Below, piece by piece: positions 23,568 through 34,544 of a stretch of 64,000 nt of DNA. Position numbers and translations under genes: made by a program. The first letter of the stretch is position 1; each line of letters begins with the position of its first letter. This stretch comes from Austropuccinia psidii (taxonomy: Eukaryota; Basidiomycota; Pucciniomycetes; Pucciniales; Sphaerophragmiaceae): contig JALGQZ010000006.1 of NCBI GenBank assembly GCA_023105745.1, positions 1,785,468 to 1,849,467 on the forward strand, read 5' to 3'. The notes below the pieces were generated by a model. That model was not told the DNA's origin and made no database searches. It saw nothing but the letters and a program-made list of their open reading frames with translations.

Positions 23568-26311
23568 TTAAAAAAAATGATAATGTCGTATTTTTACAAG
23601 TTCTTGGTTAATGTAAAGTTTTCCCGATTGGGTTAATCCAATCACGCAGTATAAATCAGACAAATTATTCAAAGAAGTTGTATTTAATGGCCTAAAAATT
23701 GTACAAAATTCAGGGAATCTAACTGAAAAGTCCTCAGTAGAAAAGGAACTACCCAAGCCACTCGATCCATGACACACTAAGATAATGTGAGAGCATTATT
23801 TTAGTTCAACTTGAGGAATAAAAAAACACATGAATCAAAGCTTCAAACCTTGTTCAAGGATGCCTTTACTTGTCTGAATAAGTATCAAACCTCTTTCATG
23901 GAGGGCTGAGAGTTTTGACCACAATTCACCCTTAGCAGCGTACAGATAGACTGGGTCACTTTCCCAATAAACCTCATTGTCTCCTCTGTGTTCCTGGTTG
24001 TTTCCAGCGTGAAACATCTGAATGAGTACGCCATTTCAGAGTTTTCCATTATACGATTCAGAAAAACGGACAATGAGATCCTGTTCGCAACCAGACACAG
24101 CAGCTTTAATACCTAGGGTCATGAGGCAAACTTGTTGAAAAAGAATGGGGCAAGCTGCTTGAGTGTTTAAGTTGAAGCGGCAACCTTCCGTCGGTTGGGA
24201 GAGAAACTTGGGTGACGGATTTCTGTGAGGGAAATGCCAGTCATATAGGATAACCTTCCCATTTGGAAACAAAACAGCGAAAATTGATGGACAAGAGCTG
24301 AAAGCCACTTGAGTTGGAGGCCTAGGATTGAGCAGCGGAGAGGGCCCCAGAGGTAAAAGAGATAGCTGAAACGTGGACATGGGTGGAGGCACGACCTGAT
24401 ATCTAAACGGTGTTAAAAGAAGTTGATCTACAAACTCGCAACAGATCAGAATGCAAGCCATGATCTGAACAGGTGATAAGCTTGAAGCCTTTTGGCGAAA
24501 TACAATTTCTACGAACATCCATCTAAGACCACAACCGCGCCTGTATCGTTTGGTTTCGATGCTACATTAGCCCATGACTCCCAAGCAAACTTGCGCATTT
24601 TGATGCATCCTGTGAAATGTGTCGTAGTAAGTAAATTTGCTAAACTTTGATGAAAAGGGGAGGTTGCACCTGAGGTAGTAAAGTAAAGACAAAGGGGTAT
24701 TTCAGGGTGCCACATCATTGATGGCACTGCTTCTGAGCCTAAAGGCTGATGTAAATCCGCTTGAGCTTCGTGCTTGAGATACCAATGATAATTGCTTCTA
24801 GTCCAAAGCTGGACTGTGTATGAAATGGAAGGTACTCAAAATTCAGTAAGAAGCTAAATACCAATTGATAGAATAGAAAGTATGTGATGGATGATTACCC
24901 GCATAAATATATTTGACATTATCAGAGCTGTGAGTGGATCCAAGCTTCTTTACACCCACCGCCAAAATGGGTGAGTCAGAGTTCCAAGATAGCCCCCAAA
25001 TATCATGAATGTGATTGATCCCTTGGGATGCCAAGCAATTTTAGAACCTAGTGTACAATTTATTATAGTTTCAGAAGAAGAAGATAATGAACCTGTTATT
25101 GACAAAATCTTGATAACTCTTTGCACTCGACAGTTTTGATCTTGTTGACTGGGACACGTGAGGGAAAAAAAGGCACCATCGCCTCTCCAGCTTATTTCGT
25201 AAGCGTTCAATGAAAATGAGTTGGGTGGAATTGTGGCAGAGGGGAGGGTTTGGGCCTCAGACATTTGGGCAGCCAATTTGCCCAGCAAGCCATGAAACTT
25301 CGTTGATTTGGTACCCCAGCCTAAATTGACAGGCTGGTCTTGTGAAAGAAAAAAAGCGAATGTTTTTAGTGACAAACAGGTGCAAGCTAAAAGACGACTG
25401 GAATGACCATCTCCAAACCGTGCAAAATCTATTGGAGCTTCTGATAAGACATCAAAGGTTTTGGTTAGAAGAACCAATTTACTCAAGCCAGTAACAATAG
25501 CTAAAAGCTCATCGTCAGGGCTCCATGAGCCGAAACAAATTCCATCATCAAAAGTCCTGATGGTATCAAACTGATTGAGAAGGTCAGCTATTGATCAAGG
25601 TTTTTAAGATTGGATGTGAAAGAGACACTGATTCAAAAGGGTCTACCTGAAAAGTACAAAATTCTTCTTCTTTCCCAATTTCCTCCATTGGACATACTGA
25701 AATCCTGCCGTCTGATGTAATAAGGCAGGTTTGGCTAGATTCTGGCAATGGCTTCAGTCCAAAAATGGTAAGCTCGGAGTGAGATTGCGAATCATTTCCA
25801 TCCAAAATTGCTTCAGGTAATAAAGTCGCTAATAATTTGGGCTGATTCAACAATATTCTGAGCTCGTTAGTGACCCAAAAAATTAAGAAATATACTAAAA
25901 TAGAAGATGAAAAAATTATGCTTCACTTTCAATTGATTTTCAAAGCTGATAGACCATACTAAAACTGCATTGGTGTCAGGATTGATTAGTTCACCATAAA
26001 GTTGGCCGTTGTTGGGGTTCACACTAATTTGAATAGGTCCAGACTGTGTCAATTGGGCAATGGCACTGGATACATGAACAAGTGATTTCATGCTTGCTGT
26101 GAGAATACGATGAGCTTTGTGAGAAACAATTTGGCCTGAAGATGATGGACCTTCCATACAACAATAATCAATTGACTGTGATCAAAGCAGGATGGGTGAT
26201 TGCTGCCTGAAGAACCTGACCAGATGACAGTTGGAGTAGTAAATGTTCAGAAGCCGTCGGATGATTGCCGGAGCGCTTATGGGAAAGATCTGATGGATTG
26301 GGTGCAGTCAT
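23568..26311 (-). pseudogene. ELP1: elongator subunit ELP1/IKI3 N-terminal half, decayed
   Basis: The minus strand encodes blocks typical of the WD40 half of Elp1, the scaffold of the elongator tRNA-modifying complex in the cytoplasm. In order: a start region at ATG 26311; NNGQLYGELINPD about 25980; FDDGICFGSWSPDDELLAIV about 25540; ISWRGDGAFF about 25180; LGSKIAWHP about 25030; WNSDSPILAV about 24970; VQLWTRSNYHWYLKHE about 24800; LLLTPFRYQVVPPPMS about 24400; IGLTQSGKLYINQ about 23620. Clear introns include 25571-25628 and 24814-24898, both keeping frame. Defects: between IAWHP and WNSDS about 50 residues are missing and the frame changes; several junctions lack good splice sites; the last 500-600 residues (TPR half) are absent. 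It is a truncated duplicate or dying gene with introns, so not retro-copied. Confidence 0.8.
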
Positions 26312-27186
26312 GGCTGGAAATAAGGACTCTATCTAAATTGGCAAACTGAAATATGGATGAGTTGCCCAGCAAGAGATGCAAGCCAGGGACGAAAGTGAGA
26401 TCGAGCAGAGATATGGGAATTAAAGCATAGATGAAGAGAAGAGAAATGTGCTGAACATTTTGATTGAATAAAGAAGGTGGTCACTTGACTACAGACTTTC
26501 GGAGGGGAGGGAACTGGGTGAGTGTGTGGTGTGTGCTGTGAATGCGCTAGAAAAAAAGCCTGCGCAGAAGCTAACTGCTATCTGTTATACCGTGCAATGT
26601 ACCTGATATACTGTATGGGAAAACAGTTAAAATTTGCAGTGGAAGAGAGATGATGATGATAAGGCGGTTTGTTGGAACTGAAATGAGACGAGGATTTGGG
26701 TGGATGATTAGATTTGACCGAGGGGTGATTTTCAACATCCTGAGAATGATGGGATAATGAAGGTAAAGAAGATGCAACTGAGTTTAAGGAGGGAGGTAAA
26801 TTGTCGTTATGAAGGAGATAAGGTCAAATCCAAAGGATGAAATGGTCTGATTTTTGAAAGAACTGAGTGCCCAACTTATTAAGTTCATTGATTTTATCAG
26901 ATGCTTGTTATTGGAGTTATGTTTTCTCCCGGGTTTTCAGTCCCCTTTGAACGAACATCAGATAAATAATATAATATTTTCATCTTGACCTCAAATTGGT
27001 ACACAATTGTAGCCTGGCTGCCCACCGACTAGTGACTGTTAACTCCAAAATGTTTTTTTTCCATGTTACACAGTGTAATTCATTGCCGAAATAAACACAA
27101 AATATTTGGGCGTGTGTGCGACGCACCTTGCGAGATTGAGGCTCTTGACTGAGACGTATTTTTGGTATCTAGACTGACAAAAAGCT
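26312..27186. other. intergenic region between the ELP1 and GH47 remnants
   Basis: This is upstream sequence of the ELP1 remnant on the minus strand. No supported gene. A pyrimidine-rich minus-strand stretch lies near 26600-26820. Nothing else is recognised. Confidence 0.4.
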
Positions 27187-28327
27187 TTACATGAGACGAT
27201 GGCAAACAAGGCAGCATGATATTGCACCTTGTGTAGCTAAATAGCGAAATCGATGGGCCTCGGTATCTAGAAGCCGTAACCCATTAAAAAAAATAGCACA
27301 ATACTTGATGATAGCAGCAGGCAAAACGACTGAACTGAAGACATATTCATCCAACAATAGAAGTGCGGGATCTGAAAATTTAAGATAAATATACTAGCCC
27401 CATGAACAGAATTTTGTCAGCCATTGATTAATCAAAATAGCGAATGTAAACTGAACCTTGAACGTTTTTGCAAAACTACACATAGTGGACTCATAAGATG
27501 TCAATGTTGGTTCCCTGCTGCTCGAACCAAGCCAACCACTCACAGAAAACTTTCCAAGTCGTCTGAAAGAGTTGGGTTGGGAGAGTTGACATCTTTAATG
27601 GCAGAGAAGCTCGCGGGAGCCTTACAATACTTAAGTAAGACTTTGAAAACATCGTAAACAAATTCTTGATAGCGAGTATCCCCAGTTAACCTCCAGGCAT
27701 AGAAAGCTGACTCGACGACCTCTGGTCTATAAGAAAAATATCAGATGCAGGACAGGTTTGATTCCTAGAATACCAATTGTATTTGCTTAACTTGCCTGAG
27801 AAGATAAGCCGCATCATCAATGTAAAAACCGCTGGTCTGAAACAAAGTCATATCCTAAACAAAATTTCATGTTCGAGTTGTCAATTCTGATTTCTCAGTA
27901 AAGGTGCAGAGTCAGAATAATGCAACTGATGGTGTAGGTTTTTTGGGGGCCGTGATTTGGCCCTGAGGACCAAGAAACCGAAAGGTTTTGGGTCCAATTT
28001 TGGTGGCGGTATGTCAATACTACCATGATTTCAATTATAAAAAAAGCTGAATTTGTGGCATGATGAACCCAAAGTGACTCAACCATTTCTATACAACCAT
28101 CGACCAGTTTGAGACCGTACGTGAACACTTGGATATTGTTTAAGGCCCTGCCCCCAAGAAGCCAATTCCCACCTAATAAAAGAGCATTGAGTTAGGATTG
28201 AGAAGCATTCATTTTGTGAATTATGGAACTTTCCAGCAAAGCATGCAAGATGAGAAGAAATATAATTGATGCTGTTGTGGGAAGAGGAATAATCTGCAAG
28301 GTAGGTGAGATTCTGAGAAGGAGAAAC
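27187..28327 (-). pseudogene. GH47 class I alpha-1,2-mannosidase, C-terminal half
   Basis: GH47 enzymes trim N-glycans in the ER/Golgi. The visible order matches the family: NLTYLAD, HLACFAG + GGNWLLGG (split by an intron), LKLVDGCIEM, GPKTF, GFYIDDAAYLLR + PEVVESAFYAWR, FSAIKDVN, DPALLLLDEYVF + NTEAHR and a stop at 27187-27189. One intron is GC-AG (27727-27795). The intron between FAG and GGNW (28173-28233) starts GAAAGT where GTAAGT is expected, so its donor is mutated. The exon for the LAETLKY segment reads FAKTFK-like, so its conserved Glu is changed to Lys. The N-terminal half, with the first catalytic region, is missing upstream. It is therefore a fragment and non-functional. It retains introns, like the ELP1 remnant next to it. 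Confidence 0.8.
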
Positions 28328-28990
28328 CTGAATCAATTTTTTGTAAGAGTGATTTCATCTATTTTTTATGAGATTTCAAGAGAAAGCGAGCGATTAAGAT
28401 TAAAATTAAAATAAGATAAAATCAAGAAATGAATAACAATCAGGGATGATCAAAAAACCAAGAGCAAAATTAAATAAGAACCAAGACCAAAATGGTCAAC
28501 AAGCATGGAGCCTGGAAGGCACTGTGTGTAGGTGGTGATGACAATGGTGAGGGTGGTGATGAGTTGTTTTTTTGAAGATGTTTCAACAGTTATGCATTTT
28601 GAAATGCGAAAGATTTGCTAACCAACAACCAGGATCAATGGAACCAACGCTGGAACGTCAATGACCCTGATTGTTTCCATAGCATTGGAGAGTGCAAAAG
28701 AGCTGAGGATGCGAAAGAGCTTGAGGGTGCAAAAAAGCAGGTGAAATTAAGGATGAGAATACAATAAGTAAAAAAACAATTGAGGTGATCAAAAAGTTTG
28801 GGGGGTGATGATATTTAATAATTGAGAAACAATGAAGTTAGGTTTGAGGAAGAATGAAATTTGAATTATAAGAAAGAAGAGGGATGAAGTGGGTGGAATA
28901 TTCAAATTCATTATCTTGATTTCTTTTGATATTACTATTTCAAGTATTACAATATCATATTTTTTTGGTATTAGAATATTTTCTCTCTTT
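28328..28990. other. intergenic; no GH47 5' half, upstream of the oxygenase gene
   Basis: The GH47 N-terminal half should lie here on the minus strand but no matching coding is visible. The plus strand has purine-rich stretches. The last 100 bases would be the promoter or leader of the oxygenase gene starting at 28991; no clear TATA box. Confidence 0.4.
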
Positions 28991-30199
28991 ATGATGGATC
29001 AAAATAGTCTCATAAAAAGGGCTCACAAAGATAAATGCTTAAACCATTCATTTTCCAAAAAAAGGAAGTTATGAAGAACAAGAATATCATGAAGAGATAG
29101 AAGAAGGTGAAATTTCTGAAGAAGCTGAAAAGGGTGAAATTATTGAAGAAGCAGAAGAAGGTGAATTTATTGAAAAAGCTCCAAATAGCTTAAAAATCAA
29201 GAGAATTCAAGTCCAGAATCAAAAGAAGTTTCATATTCAGTTTAACAATGATAATTATAGATTCTACCAAGATGAAAAAACCAAAGATTTAGCTTGTATG
29301 ATTAAATTCCATTCACTTGAAAAAATCAAAGATCAAAATTCAGTAGCCTTCCAATTATCAAATATAATACAAAATCTTTATTATATGGCACAAAACCGTC
29401 TGCATCAAAAAACTAACAAATTCTTAATTGGTGGGCAAATGAAATGTCTTGGATTTAGAGGTGGATATGATAAAGGAAAAAGTGCAGGTAAGTAATATTA
29501 AATTTTGAATTTAAAAAAACACAACATTATTTTTTTTCTTTGTTTTTAGGAGTATATACACTACATAAAAAGTGTTCGTCTGAAAGAAAAGTAAAAGATG
29601 AAGAATTATGGAACAGGTTACCAAGCTATAATAGTTTTCTCTCTCATAGATTTTATTTATTCACAAAAGATGGTTCTACTAATAATGAACGTTTGATGAA
29701 ACAATGGCAATTAACAAGCTGGGATGACTCTGAATGGAATGATAAAGACAAAATTGAAAATAGAAGATTATTCTCAAATGTATCAATCACTTATAATGAT
29801 TTTCATAACCATGCTCATTGTGACAACGAGTCAAACAATCTTACATATGGTTTATTCAGTTACATAGATATCAAAAATGGAAATCCAGTATCACCACCAA
29901 TCAAATGCATAGGTCATAGTTTTTCTTTTCCAGATTACAACTTGAATTTTGAATTTGGATTGAACAATGGGATTATAGAATTAATATGGCCTTCAAAAAA
30001 GATCTTACATCAAACAACCAAACCTCCTCTTGAAGTATCAGCCAACAATACAACGACTCACTTTGGTTGCTCATTTCAAATTTCTAATGAATTAATTAAA
30101 CGGGTGAAGAAACATGAGAGAGAGGGAACAGGAGATTTTGTAGATAAAACTATTGGAAGAGCACAAAGATGTTCCAAATATCAAAAAAATTGTAATTAG
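28991..30199 (+). CDS. Tet-like 2-oxoglutarate/Fe(II) oxygenase, two exons, apparent frameshift
   Basis: Exon 1 starts at ATG 28991 (MMDQNSLIKRAHKD) and runs to 29487; the intron 29488-29549 (GTAAGT...TTTTTAG) joins GCA-G to GA, and exon 2 ends at TAG 30197-30199. After an acidic repeat (EEGEISEEAEKGEIIEEAEE, about 29095-29165) the protein has the oxygenase core: NDFHNHAHCDN (HxD iron ligands), TYGLFSYID, FSFPDYNLNFEFG, ELIWPSKKILHQTT (distal His) and HFGCSFQI. This pattern is that of the Tet/JBP-like oxygenases known to be expanded in rust and mushroom genomes, often tied to KDZ-type transposons; they oxidise methylated bases. Near 29052-29058 a run of seven A requires a one-base change to keep N-terminus and core in one frame, so the copy is either disabled or mis-sequenced. 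About 360-370 residues if corrected. Confidence 0.65.
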
Positions 30200-31258
30200 T
30201 ATTTGAAAAATAGGATATTGTTTTCACTGTCATTTATCTAACATAAATCTGAAATATTTTCACAAAAAAATAACACTCAACCTCACATTGTGGATTATTA
30301 TTCATATTAAAATCAATTATCACTCATTTTTGAATGTAGTATTATATATTCATAATTTAAATTGGTATTTTTGTATTAATTATGAGGTTTGGGAAATTCT
30401 TAATATATCTTGTGGTAATAATTTTGTATGTTTGACTTTGCATCAGTTTAAAAAATCCATATGCAATGGATTTATTTACAAATTTAAACATTATATTTTC
30501 AAGTTGAAGTACTATTAAACTACTAGTTCAGTAATAAAGTGTACTTTTCATATCAACTAATTGTACATGTTCAGAAACATGAATAGAAAAATTCAATTAT
30601 ATAAAAATTTAAAATTTCTTTCAAGTAAATTCTTAATGGAAAGAACCTCTTATGTCATTTACAAATTGTACTATAATACAAAGTTTCATTTTGAGGTTGA
30701 ATGCTCTTAAAATCAAGGTGGTCCACAGAAGGTATGGTTGAAAATTGAGATGAATTTCACTTAATCAAAAAGTAATACTATATTATTAAAATATAATCAG
30801 AAGAATAGCTATAAAGGCCAATGATATTATGTTTGACTAATAGTTGCCACAAATACTTTTTAACTAACCCCAAATGTTTATATAATATAGAAAGGTCAAG
30901 TTTCAAATTTGTATTCATCATATTCTCTGCTATTTGTGCTCAGTAGTAACATATGATTGTTTAATTTATTGTCCAAAAATCTTGAAACTTGCATTTCATA
31001 TGAATAGTGTGAAAGGATTTTAATATTTAAATTTGAAAACTATCATATTGTATTAAATCTCAATTACAAGGGGGAATTTCCTACTATCATAAGATTATTG
31101 TAATAGAATGATGATCAAGTAGTATAATTCAAGACCTGAGGAGAACTCATGAACATAATGTGTTTTAAGTGGTGGAGAATGTTGGAGATGGCCAATAAGA
31201 GTAAGGATTGAAAAATTGCAATTGAAAAATAGTTATTAAAAACATGATAAATTTAAAA
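30200..31258. other. AT-rich intergenic stretch
   Basis: No supported gene, repeat or RNA. It should contain the 3' end and polyadenylation signals of the oxygenase gene. Confidence 0.5.
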
Positions 31259-34236
31259 CTAAGTCAAACAGGATCTTTGACTAGGAGGAAGAAGTGATGT
31301 CACTGTTGCTTGAGCTTCCCATTGATTTAAGAAATCACTGGTGATATATTGTGCTAGTTGATGCCGGGAGGGGGGACGAACAAGTTGAACTTCACTAATT
31401 GGATTCATGCCTTTAGAAAAAAACGAGTTGAGGTGAAAAGATAGATTTTTCCAGACAGGCCCCTCTGGAGGTGATGGCTTAACAAGCTGATGAGATATGT
31501 TGAAAGAAAATAATATAAGCATAGCATTGGAGATGAAAAAATGGCAATGATCTTTGTGAGCAGTGAATAAACCCTTAACACCTAATATCAAGAAATAAAC
31601 AAATGGAAGAAAATTATTCCGACTACGATATTCACTCAATTTCTTTTTAGCTTGGTCCAATTGTGATGCTTGATTGTCCAACAGAGTGATGCTTTGAGGT
31701 ATGTGGTTAATGATTAATGAGGAAATTTCATCTCTTCCAAGATGTTGATTCTTTGTAATTTTGGGATGTTTACGTTGTTCTTATCGGTTGGGAGGCAAAA
31801 GTTCCTCTATGTTTGCCTGTGCTTTGAAAATGATGTGTTAAATCATAAAATCCAAAAGTAAATCTTGAAACGACTTGAGTTGCTGATCAGAATTAGCACC
31901 CAAATTCTGTTCGGTGTCTATATTTCTAATAGATGGGTTTGGATTTGGGGGATGGTTGACATAAGCTCCATTGGTGGAATAGAAGGTCGCTTCAATCCTT
32001 CAAAGTATGTAAGCATATCCAAATAAGCATGTACCTTGCCAGGAGTGGTTGGAGCTGTCATGGGGGGTTTAGGGATACAAAATTCATCCATTGTTGCAGA
32101 TATAGATGCTGCAATGAGTTTTGCCCAAGCGATGGTGGTGAAGTGGCGTGGTTGGGCCATATAAATGAGATGACAAACAAAAATTGTTTCAGGGTGCTTT
32201 TCATTACAAACGTGGGGCTCCAGAGAAAAAAGAATAGATATACTTGGTTCAGGTGATGTAATGTCATCATATATTTGCATGTTGAAAATTTGAGGGGAGA
32301 CATAAAATTCAGCTTTGGTGGCATTCAAAAATGGTGAGCCTGTTCAGAAATAGGATAAGCTTTAACATTTTGTGATGACTAATTATTATAAGGAAACTAA
32401 CTATGATCACTTATTTCGTCAATCCATTTGGTATATGAAGATGAGCATTGGTTGAAGTCAAAATTGCCTTGTGCAGGTTTTTAACAACCCAAAGATTGAA
32501 GATGCCATTTAACCCAAGAGTTGATTGCTTCAAATGTTGTTTGATATTTGGCTTGAGTTGGTCGTCCTGAATTAAACATTTGGAAAATTTTATAAAATTG
32601 AGGACAAAATTCATTGGAAAAGATGGAAAATTCAAGATTGGGGGGAGAGGCTGGTTGGGAAATGGGAGATTGTTGAGTCTCTTCCAATGTGGGAGAATTT
32701 TGAGGATGACAATCAACTTCTTGATTGATATTATTGAGACCTGGTGTTGGGGCATGTAATGGAGGGGATGAACTTGATTCCATTGATTGAGGAGGAACAT
32801 CATCACATCACAGGGGTAGTGGTTCAATTGACGTATCATGTGGGGATGACCGGACACAAGTAGTATGTACATTTTGTGGTGTTGAAATAGTGGACTGGAT
32901 TTCCTGGGTGTTAGCTGTAACATTAATTCCTCCTGCTGAAATAATTGGAGAGACCTGATGAACATCTGCTCTTGAGTGGATAGGTGTCTCATTTTAAATA
33001 GGTAAATTTGATGAGCTCTCCCAAATGTTACTGTTGTCACTTTGTTCAGAAGGGTTGTGACGTGGGATTTCTGTATGAGGTAAATTCTCTTGATGAGGTT
33101 GTTCTTCCTCAGTGAATATTGGTGGGAAATCAGACCCATGAGATTGGAAAACCATTGAAGTAGGTGAATAATGAGGAGTATCAGGGGATGGAAGGTCATT
33201 GGCATGTGCTTGCAATAACAATTGAGGATTGATAGATTGGGGTGGGCTGGAAACAATGGGGACAAAAGGTGTATTTGTGGGAGGAATCATGGAGACAACC
33301 TGTTGGGTATTATTAAGAGTGACAGATTGTTGCATGAAACAACAAATATTTGGTGGTGGTTTATTTTGAATTTTCCTTTTTTTCCTGTGATTTCCGTCAG
33401 GAACAACCTCCTCTGGAAGGGATGATTGGGATGAGCATATGGAAGGAACTTCTCTCTCAATAACTTCAACATTACCATCTACGAGACCAATTGCTTGTGA
33501 TTAAGACAATTCTACAATAAGGGAGATCAAATTAATACAAAATTGAGGACAGACGTGAATAATAATGATTACCATGTTCTTTTTGAGAAATCAATGTAAG
33601 GCCCTTTTTCAAATAATCCTTAATCTCAATTTATACAGGATTCTTTTCAGCTTCAGAAAGGGCATTATTGAGGATTTGCTTGATATGGTGGTGATTGAGA
33701 GAAAATTATTCCCGGGAGAGGCGAGTTAGCTCAGAAGATAGAATTGGTGAGATGGATTGTACTTGAGTGGGTGGGTTATTCATGTCGAATTCTATGAATG
33801 AGGGTGGTGGAAGGGTTTGTGGAGTATTTGGGTGTGGATTACACAAACTCATGTTTGGTGTGGTTGTGATATCTAATATTTTGGGTAAAAATATAATATT
33901 AAAAACTGTTGAGGATGGGATTACGTGGGGAAGAAAACATTTACCAAGTTGAAAGGGGGTTCTATTTATGTTGTTTGGTGGGGGGCAGGGCAAGATGTGA
34001 GGATGACTAATGGGAGCTGGTGGGACTAGATTGGGAAAATTGAGGTAGTGAAAAAGATTGTAACATTCCTGGGGTTCACTGCTTTGGTTTGGGGTGGACA
34101 ATGAATTGATGGATGAATGAGATGGTGCCTCATTTTGATAAGATAAAGATGAATTAAAATCTGTGTCATTTGAAAAACCCCTATGAAACATTTCATCAAA
34201 TGACACATTGGAATCAGGTGGTTGGGGTGGATTCAT
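31259..34236 (-). pseudogene. broken multi-exon gene of unknown family
   Basis: From ATG 34236 the minus strand encodes a Pro/Ser/Asn-rich protein (MNPPQPPDSNVSFDEMFHRG) to 33709. Further coding stretches lie at 33335-32994, 32990-32480, 32328-31918 and 31800-31259. The last two are less biased: one holds HVCNEKHPETIFVCHLIYMA and a WAKLIAASISATMDEF helix, the other a QLDQAKKKLSEYRSR coiled-coil-like segment followed by a hydrophobic stretch. In-frame stops (for example at 33707, near 32810 and near 32490) break the frame even allowing introns. A TATA box 95 bp upstream suggests the start is right. I do not recognise a domain; long low-complexity N-terminal regions with scattered stops suggest a rust-specific or transposon-carried gene in decay. 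Confidence 0.45.
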
Positions 34237-34329
34237 AGTATTGGGTATTATATTGGGATGAGAGGGATTTGAATGGCCAACAGAAGTTAAAGAAAGAGGA
34301 ACTTAGGGAAAACACGGGCAAAACGGCTC

Positions 34330-34337
34330 TATTTATA
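34330..34337 (-). promoter_or_regulatory. TATA box of the unknown minus-strand gene
   Basis: On the minus strand TATAAATA lies in the context caatataaatagagccg, about 95 bp upstream of ATG 34236. Spacing and context fit a core promoter. Confidence 0.55.
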
Positions 34338-34544
34338 TTGCAGGTCCCAATTAAGTGAAGTGGGGGTGTAGCCCATAGAAATAGAGCAGAAATGAGTTTT
34401 GTGGTTTCAAAGGAAAGAAAGCTGAAGATCCTCTAGACATAAAACACAATTACACATTTAGGGAAGGATTAAGTGTCAGGAAATGTGTATCTTTAGAATC
34501 CTCCTTCAAATACATGGGTGATTAGATTGGATGGTACAGTCACA

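Noticed and set aside
24036..24518. A separate 160-residue minus-strand protein
   Set aside because: It contains LTPFRYQVVPPPMS and AVLFPNGKV, which belong to Elp1. It is an exon of the ELP1 remnant, not an independent gene.
32411..33265. A 284-residue minus-strand frame rich in His, Leu and Pro
   Set aside because: It overlaps two better frames of the unknown gene in another phase and has a composition expected from a shifted frame.
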